From: Hexactinellida sp. DTS-2022
Taxonomy: Eukaryota > Porifera > Hexactinellida
Length of the DNA: 64,000 nucleotides
Direction: 5' to 3'
Assembly: GCA_028753945.1 (NCBI GenBank)
Contig: JAPNXP010000004.1
Span: 434,001-498,000, forward strand
The notes below the pieces were generated by a model that saw only the letters and a program-made list of their open reading frames with translations, was not told the DNA's origin and searched no databases. Positions 12,101 through 21,100 of this stretch are shown in pieces. The translations under genes were made by a program, and so were the position numbers. Position 1 is the stretch's first letter. Each line of letters opens with the position of its first letter.

Positions 12101-15100
12101 TAAATGTAAAAAAACAGCATCAAAAGGTGAATTTTGATGTTAAAAAATTACTTTCTTTATTGGCCGATGTATAAGTAATTCCTATAAATTAATACCTTTA
12201 GTATAGGTTTAACGTTTGGTGAAATCATTTTAGAATGGTTTTCTGAATATTCCTTGTAGAGCTATAGAAATAGTAATAGCAACTGTTATAACAAAATAGA
12301 TACATCTAAAGGGACATTTTGAGTTCAGTTAAAAGTATATAAACCAAATTATAGTAGACTCTGGTTAATACAAAAAATAATAATGCGAATTGGTTAAGGA
12401 GTACAAGGTTTAATCCCTTAGCCTATACAAATGCATTCAAAAATGACTCCGGTTAATACAGACTGATTTTTACGGTCCCCTGATATTCACAATAACGAGA
12501 GTATACAATATTTACTATAATTCTATATAATAATAGTATATACCCTTTGATTTTCATCTTTCTGTCTGCTTAAATCAAAAGAAAACTCTTCTCGCGTTTG
12601 AAACACCTGTAATTATGATTATAATCGATTTGTGAGCAACAAATGCATGGAAATTATAATTTATTGAATTCAGTCAGTTTAATAAAATGCCATACTCTTT
12701 ATAAATAAGTAAATAATTAACTTAGCTTTTTTCTAATACTAAATTCAGGCACTTAGAAAGGTCATGTTTTGTCAGTTATCAAATTTATGTAACATTAATT
12801 TGTGATTTAGGCGTATGGAAATTGAATCAGACCAGATTAGGAGCGTACAGTAGATGTCGGATATAAGCACACCGGTTATAAGAACATATCGGATATAAGC
12901 ACACTATGTTGGAAAACGGTTGCCATATACCCTGTATAATTTATGTCGGTTATAAGCACATTAAGTGCAGTTCCCGACGATGTGCTTATAACCGGCATCC
13001 ACTGTATTACAAATGGCTGTATAATACATTAGTGTTCTGTAACTAAAAATGCCTTTTTAAGTAATTCCCTCTTCTGAGTCGCTAACGTCTTTAAGGGAAC
13101 AGATATTCTATCTTTTAGAGTGTGCGCGAACTCTTGATAGGCCAGGGATTGCTGCTCAACTTCTCCAACCAAAGATTCCCAGTAGCTGAACAGCGAGGCC
13201 GCACAGAAGTATCTATAAACCATCCGATTATAGAAAGTATAATACAGTATAATCTCGTTATAATAGATTTGTAAATTACAACCGAGTGAGATATTTGTGT
13301 ACAAATGTTATCACATAGTAACGTTTGAATATAGTAAACTCTCGTTAATTCGAACACCAACGGACAGTAAAATTTGTTCGCTTTATCGGCAGTTCGTATT
13401 AACCGGAGTAATAACCATTGAATAGCCATTGTAGGGACCTGATTTGGTGGAACTGTTTGTTCGTCTTATCCGTAAATCCGTATTAACCGTGTTCGTACTA
13501 ACGAAGTTCGACTGTAGATTTGTAAATACAATTGAGTGGGATATTTGTGTACAAATGTTATCACAAAGTAATGTTTGAAATACAGTAAACTCTCATTGAT
13601 AAGGCCAAATATCGGTTAAATATTAGGTTATTTCCCCTAGTCTATACAAATGCATGCAAGTGACTCCAGTTAATACGAATTCCCGGATAATAGGATCAAA
13701 TTTCGACGGTCCCTTTGTGTTCATATTAATGAGTATCTACTGTACTTATAAATCAGCCTGAATCTTTCCCAATGTAATTTTCAGGCACTGACTGGTAAGG
13801 TCATTTTTAACATCAAAAATTCACCTTTGCGAAGCCGTGTTTTACATTAAAATATGTCAACCGATTTATAAACAAACCCAATAATAATTACAGAATTGTA
13901 TTTAATGCATCAACTCACTTCTCCCGCTTAATATCGTTATTCTTCAAAATGAATTGCTTAACGAGTCCATGAAGACTCTTTGAATAGTTCTCATTTAGTT
14001 CTGATAATTTCTTGAAGAAATCACTCACTAATAAAAATAGATTAAATTCAATATACTATTACAGATAAGATATAATAGAGTATATTATTTTATTACTACT
14101 AAAATAATACACGATTGGTTAAGTACTAATTAGAAATTGCCACTGTTAAAAGTACAGTCAAAATCTGTTATTTCGAACTCTCAAGGGAAAAAATAAATTT
14201 GGTCGAATTTAGCGGATATTCGAATTTTTTAAACGAGTATTGAAATTAACGGATGTTGACTGTACTAACGAGGTATAATAGTAATTATATTTATAATATT
14301 CTTCGTTTGTCAATCACAGAGAAAACAACCTCAATTAATATCAATTCCATTGAAAACTAGCTAATTTATCTATCCATAGTCCAATCAATCTAGCTTATAA
14401 TTAAACAGAATTATTATTAATACTCAGCTCAGGGAACTTTGAATCAAAGAAAAACTACAAATTTGTTCTTTCAATTAATTAAGGAATGGTAGTACATATC
14501 TATAACCTTGAGTATTAAAGAAAGAAATACTGAGAACTCTCGTCATAATGAAGTCCAAGGGAAGCGGAGTAAATCAATTACTTTATCCGTCTGGGGAATA
14601 TATATAACTTCGTTATAACTAGAAGTAATACTTTTACATTTCCCCAAATCTTAACAATCAATTAGTATTAAGTTACTATTAACGGAATTTAGTATCTCCA
14701 TCCATTTACTATAATTTGTCCGAATTGGTGTACTATAAAAGAAATAACTAATTAATAATAAAATATAGTGAACTCTCGTTATAACGAAGTGCTTGGGACC
14801 TGTAAATCTTCGTTATATTATATCCGGATATTCGTTATAAGCGGATAATAATTAATGCATATTCGTTATACAGTAGATGCCGGATATAAGAACATGTCGG
14901 TTATAAGAACATTTATATGCAGTTCCCGACGATGTTCTTATTACCGTATCCACTGTATCCGACTTGGTTATAACGGGAGTTTACTGTATTTATAATAAGA
15001 GCATCCTTATATGTAGATGGTCTATTTCTAGACGGATACCGACAATTCGCACCACGACAATTCGCACCCGACAATTCGCACCGCGACAATTCGCACCACG

Positions 15101-18100
15101 ACAATTCGCACCAACGACAATTCGCACCAACGACAATTCGCACCACGACAATTCGCACCTAATTTGATTGGCCAATTTAATGGCACAATAAATATTTAAT
15201 TGCATTTAGAACAAACGTTAGATAAATGCATTGAACAAATTTTAGATAAATGAATTTTAAGACTATTCTTTATTGGTTTCATAGTTGCTAGCTAAATTAT
15301 ATTTAAGAAATGTTATCCAGTTATGATCTAGTGAATTAGAATACGTATTGATTATTGTTTTGGAATTGTTTTCAAATATACGGAAAGTACAAAAGAAAAA
15401 CCTTAAAGTGATTACCCAAACATTTTGAATCAATTACGTAAATTCTATTAGATCAAGTTGAATTAAGAATACGTATTGATTATTGTTTTGGAATTGTTTT
15501 CAAATATACGAAGTACAAAGACAAACCGTTAGTCAAAGTGATTATGATTACCCAAAACATTTTGATTCCATTACGTAAATTCTATTAGATAAAGTTATTC
15601 TAAATTTAACTTTTTCAATCTAGATTATATCTTTGAGACTTTTTAATTCAAATTAATGCTTATTTAATTAATTAATTTATACAGTTTAACTCGTTTAGCA
15701 CGTACTCTCGGATACTACAGTCGAAACCGGTTTATTCTAAGTTTCTCGGGTTATTCTAACTTATCGGTTTATTCTAACTATTAGTAATGCAATCATTTGT
15801 AAGAAATTCCAATTTTACTTGTATTTTTCATCGGTTTTTTCTAATTATCGGTTTTTTCTTATTATTTTTATCTGAAAAGAAATGGTTAGAAAAAACTGGT
15901 TTCAACTGTACTTACTGTTCTCGAATAACCGATCTTTTTCCCTATCTGATCCATTATAAATGATTCGTTAATACGTAGTCGGATAAGACGTATCAATTTA
16001 TATTACCAAGTAAATAAAATGTATTCATCTTAATTCGGTTAGTTCGTACTCTATAAAACTATCAGCGGAACTCAGTTAGTATTTGATTTAAGTGAGTAGC
16101 TGACAACTAAAATACTTTAATCTTATCGTTAAAAGTACGGTATGTTAAAGACTTGAATATCTTACATCGTATTCATATCATTGAACACAGTATTCGACTT
16201 GTACCTCGGTTAGTACGTACTTTTTCTTGTTTCCCAGGTGGTACGTCTTAACCGAGTTCTACGGCAAATCAAAAGTACAATTTTTGTGTGTTTGTCCAGA
16301 ATTAATAGGAAAGACCACAAGCTCTAGAAATCTGAAAATTTGCATGCAGGGGTAATTTTACACGCTGACAACGATCTATGGGGTTTCTAAACGAAATAAC
16401 GGGATTATGACCTTATAAAGGCACATATTTGGGAATAACTCTTTCAGTTTTTAGCCGATTCGCCCTCAATTTTAGATGGCAACACAGCATACAATGAGAC
16501 ATACGTTACCGATTTATGGGTACAAGGCGTCAAGTGGGAACTAATTAGTATGTGACATTTAAAATTAGATACCATTGTATGTTTCTTTAAATTCACTGTA
16601 CATATTGAAGTTTGGTGATTTACCTGCTGGCTCCACCTGCATGATTTCAGTTTAGTTACTTAGTTCTATTAGTGATTTATTAATGAATAGCATACAGTCA
16701 CGCGGATACACCAGGCACGTCCATAAACTGTAACATTACTTCATTAATCCGAACGGATTAACTAATCGGAACAGATTTTTTTGAATCAGAACACCGCTGC
16801 TCGGATTAGGGTAACTAACTAACATAGTTCAAATTCCTTGAGGACAATAATTAATCCCTGTCAGTTATTCATTTCGCTTAAGAGTTTAAATAGTATATTA
16901 GAATGATTTAATAAATACATTTTACAACAAACATAAAATAATGATATAATTATAACAAAATAGATAAAAATTAATGAATATTTGATTAATTAAGTTGGAG
17001 AATTTAAGTTGATAGTTGTAGGATTAAATAGAGAATTAAGTTGATAGTTGTAGAGTTATGTAGAAGAATTAAGTTGGAGAATTAAGTTGATAGTTGTAGA
17101 GTTATGTAGAAGAATTAAGTTGGAGAATTAAGTTGATAGTTGTAGAGTTATGTAGAAGAATTAATTTGTTTAGTGTAAAGTTAATATATAGTTAAGTTAA
17201 GTTGTCGTATGCTGGTGGAGAGAGATGTAGGTGCAGCTACCACTTCTTGACCTCTGTCCTTGCTTCTTTGGTAGCTGCACCTGATGGAGAGGAGAGAGAG
17301 GAGAGGGTGGCAATGGCTTTTTGAAAAGAGGGAGGAATGCAATACAAGAGTTCACACCCAAGGTACGGAGAAAGTGAAGCGCACGAATGAGCACCTCCAC
17401 ACCCCTGACGAGCAGGCAGTGAGCTGCTGTGAGACCAAGATAGGCATCAAGAGGCGGGCACGGGAGTCGCAGGACAGCTCGCACCACATAGTGGGGGAGA
17501 GTATGGTGACGGTATCTGAGGGCACGGCTGTTAAGCTACCCAAGCTGGACAGCCTGAAGCGGACGATACAGCGCCAGCGCGTGCAGCAGCTGGCAGCCCC
17601 GGTGCAGCCTGCCGGTCTGGAGGAGCTGGTGCTACCGGCAGAGTACCAGCAGACAGCCAAGGGGGAGCAGTTCCTCCTCTACGATTCGGGACCGGAGACG
17701 CAGAGGATCCTCATCTTCGGGACACAGCGAAACCTGGAGATGCTGCGACTGTCGGGCTACTGGATGGCTGACGGCACCTTCAAGACGGCTCCCTCCCTCT
17801 TCGCTCAGGTGTATGTGGTGCATGCACTCCGTGGAGGACCTCAAGTCATGCGGGATGGTCACCTGCTGCCGAGTCTGTTCGTGCTGCTGCCCAACAAGAC
17901 GGAGGCTACCTACAGGAGGATGTGGGAGCAGATTCGCCTACTCTGTCCCCTTGCCCAGCCGAGGGGGATGCTCTTGGACTTCGAGAAGGCTGCGATTAAC
18001 AGCTTTGAGGCGGTGTGGCCGGACACACCGGTCAAGTGCTGCTTCTTCCACCTCACGCAGAACGTATGGCGCAAGGTGCAGGCTGCTGGCCTGCAGGCTG

Positions 18101-21100
18101 CCTACAGCCAGGACGAGGAGCTGGCTATGCGCATCCGACACCTCCCAGCTCTCGCGTTCGCCCCGATCACGGATGTGCCCGGCCTGTTTGCAGCTGTAGC
18201 GACGCTGCTCCCGATGCCAGAGGCCGCCGAGCTGATCCTGTACTTCGAGGGGACCTACATCGGGCGTACTCTCCCAGGCGGCACATACCAGGCGCCGCTG
18301 TTCCCTATCGACCTCTGGAACTACCACATGGAGACGCCCTTCGGACTGCCTCGGACCACCAACGCCGTGGAGGCCTGGCACCGCAGCTTTAACGCCACTG
18401 TTGGCTGCCACCACCCTACCATATGGAAGTTCATAGCTGCCCTGAAGCGGGAGCAGGGCCTTGTGGAGGTGCGGCAGGCTAAGTTCACCGCAGGAGCGGC
18501 GCCCACCAAGCGGAGGAGCGCACAGGCTAACGAGGAGAAGCTGACTAACCTAGCAACCAGCTATTATGACCGCACTAGAATAGAGTTCCTAAGAGTCGTA
18601 GCACACCAATTCAGTAGAGAGGGATTAACAGCCTAGTGATAGGTATTAATCCGCTCCCAAACTGAAATGATGTGCTACTCCTCTCAAGAACTCTATACGA
18701 CTACGACTATAATAACTGGTGACTAGATTAACCAGCTTCTTCTCGTTAGCCTGTGCGCTCCTCCGCTTGGTGGGCGCCGCTCCTGCGGTGAACTTAGCCT
18801 GCCGCACCTCCACAAGGCCCTGCTCCCGCTTCAGGGCAGCTATGAACTTCCATATGGTAGGGTGGTGGCAGCCAACAGTGGCGTTAAAGCTGCGGTGCCA
18901 GGCCTCCACGGCGTTGGTGGTCCGAGGCAGTCCGAAGGGCGTCTCCATGTGGTAGTTCCAGAGGTCGATAGGGAACAGCGGCGCCTGGTATGTGCCGCCT
19001 GGGAGAGTACGCCCGATGTAGGTCCCCTCGAAGTACAGGATCAGCTCGGCGGCCTCTGGCATCGGGAGCAGCGTCGCTACAGCTGCAAACAGGGCGGGCA
19101 CATCCGTGAGCGGGGCGAACGCGAGAGCTGGGAGGTGTCGGATGCGCATAGCCAGCTCCTCGTCCTGGCTGTAGGCAGCCTGCAGGCCAGCAGCCTGCAC
19201 CTTGCGCCATACGTTCTGCGTGAGGTGGAAGAAGCAGCACTTGACCGGTGTGTCCGGCCACACCGCCTCAAAGCTGTTAATCGCAGCCTTCTCGAAGTCC
19301 AAGAGCATCCCCCTCGGCTGGGCAAGGGGACAGAGTAGGCGAATCTGCTCCCACATCCTCCTGTAGGTAGCCTCCGTCTTGTTGGGCAGCAGCACGAACA
19401 GACTCGGCAGCAGGTGACCATCCCGCATGACTTGAGGTCCTCCACGGAGTGCATGCACCACATACACCTGAGCGAAGAGGGAGGGAGCCGTCTTGAAGGT
19501 GCCGTCAGCCATCCAGTAGCCCGACAGTCGCAGCATCTCCAGGTTTCGCTGTGTCCCGAAGATGAGGATCCTCTGCGTCTCCGGTCCCGAATCGTAGAGG
19601 AGGAACTGCTCCCCCTTGGCTGTCTGCTGGTACTCTGCCGGTAGCACCAGCTCCTCCAGACCGGCAGGCTGCACCGGGGCTGCCAGCTGCTGCACGCGCT
19701 GGCGCTGTATCGTCCGCTTCAGGCTGTCCAGCTTGGGTAGCTTAACAGCCGTGCCCTCAGATACCGTCACCATACTCTCCCCCACTATGTGGTGCGAGCT
19801 GTCCTGCGACTCCCGTGCCCGCCTCTTGATGCCTATCTTGGTCTCACAGCAGCTCACTGCCTGCTCGTCAGGGGCGTGGAGGTGCTCATTCGTGCGCTTC
19901 ACTATCTCCGTACCTTGTGTATGAACTCTTGCGTTGCAAACCCCTCTCTTCTCGCAAAGCCAATGCGTCACCTCTCCTGCTCTCCTCTGTATCCCATATA
20001 TATAGCCTCTCTCCACCAGCTTGCTTCCTCCTCTCTGCGACTTAATCAGCCTAAAAGGCTGATTAAGAGGCTCTTCCATGCCGCTTTAGTCTTGTTGTTG
20101 TTGGGGCCAATAAAAATATATTTGTGTATAATGTTTGATAATTAAATTAAGATTTATTTTTTATACTTAGGGCGTGCCTATTTTAATAATAACAGGTGAC
20201 TCGTACGCCTTTGAAAACTTTTGAAGTTTAAGAACAATACAATTTTAAGAACAATACAATTCAGCTGCTATACTTCCATCTCTACATCCTGTTTACTTTT
20301 CGAAAATATTATATCGATTCATAATTTACTTTATTCAAAGAGTCAACTGTAAACCTATATATCACCTTCCTGAGAACAATGCTTTCAAAGAGTGGCAAGT
20401 TAAATTTAGATTTTCGCAAATTAATCAAGTAAGAATCCATAATATAAAATTAAAATTGGGATTAAGTAGTTGGCCAATCAAATTAGGTGCGAATTGTCGT
20501 GGTGCGAATTGTCGTGGTGCGAATTGTCGTGGTGCGAATTGTCGTTGGTGCGAATTGTCGTGGTGCGAATTGTCGGGTGCGAATTGTCGTGGTGCGAATT
20601 GTCGGACTTCCATTTCTAGACGGTCTTAAAAGCCCATACAAAATAAGCCAAAAATTTGTAGGCTGTCTATAAATTCTATAGACCAAAAGCCCCTGCCGTC
20701 TATGGGTAATACTATTGTATATATAAGAAAACTGGTATAGAAATAGACGGTATACATCAGGGAATTATCCAGGAGCGTGAGATGCTCCTTTTCGAGTATG
20801 ATTTTAAGAAAAAAATCAATTAGGAGCGCGAAAAATTGGAATCTTCTCCTATACCGTACATTAATTTATGATTTAGGCGTATGAAAATTGGATCAGACCA
20901 GGATTAGGAGCGTATTTGCAAATGGCTGTATAATACACTGGTCTACATATAATATATTTCTTATAATAATTACCTGATTCAGCGAATTTTATAGACAACA
21001 GAGCGTGTCCTCTAGTGCTATCGACTTTATGCGGAATATCCCTCAGCAATTGCCCGCTCGCTTCGTCCAGTATTGAGACTGGTCTCGGATTGTGGGACCT

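Larger units (their letters stand above)
10901..14027 (-). other. F-BAR domain exons
   Basis: Seven exons continue the F-BAR fold begun at the end of exon 1. Diagnostic stretches are FFKKLSELNENYSKSL (second helix), YWESLVGEVEQQSLAYQEF, LKDRISVPLKTLATQK, LQFHNSHNDYVLQLGASNAY and PKIPEPIRFSFQDP. The EVEQQ and NDYVL segments are the positions by which F-BAR proteins are usually recognised. Lys/Arg residues spread along the helices fit binding to acidic phospholipids. The domain ends near residue 342 and is followed by a helical stretch typical of Nwk/FCHSD and Bzz1 proteins. Confidence 0.88.
15035..20611. mobile_element. Foldback-type MULE transposon with two transposase genes
   Basis: The element is bounded by inverted arrays of a 14-16-bp unit (GACAATTCGCACC plus spacer), eight units at each end. 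The first bases are similar on both sides (GATACCGACAATTCGC left, GGAAGTCCGACAATTCGC right). An 11-bp target duplication ATTTCTAGACG flanks it at 15024-15034 and 20612-20622. That length fits MULE superfamily elements. Inside are two convergent FLYWCH-MULE transposase genes with GC content far above the AT-rich surroundings. Drosophila FB-NOF elements share this plan of repeat-built ends plus a MULE transposase. It occupies intron 1 of the F-BAR gene and has split an older MITE. Confidence 0.82.

Noticed and set aside
15040-15165. CRISPR-like array of short repeats
   Set aside because: The unit is 13-14 bp with 1-3-bp spacers, and a mirror copy lies at 20470-20611. It is the end of a transposon, and this is an animal genome.
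14913-15205. Short frames with NCRG or TTIRT repeats
   Set aside because: They are translations of the terminal array of the MULE element. The same happens at 20425-20686 and 62419-62710.
16624-16642. Possible alternative first coding exon of the F-BAR gene (ATG followed by six codons and a GTAAAT donor)
   Set aside because: Its phase fits the next exon, but it is only 19 bp and lies inside the MULE transposon. The exon at 20974-21280 gives a much better F-BAR start.
17352-20145. Several long open frames antisense or out of frame to the transposases
   Set aside because: They arise from the GC-rich transposase coding sequence and appear in mirror pairs because of the palindrome. None shows a domain.
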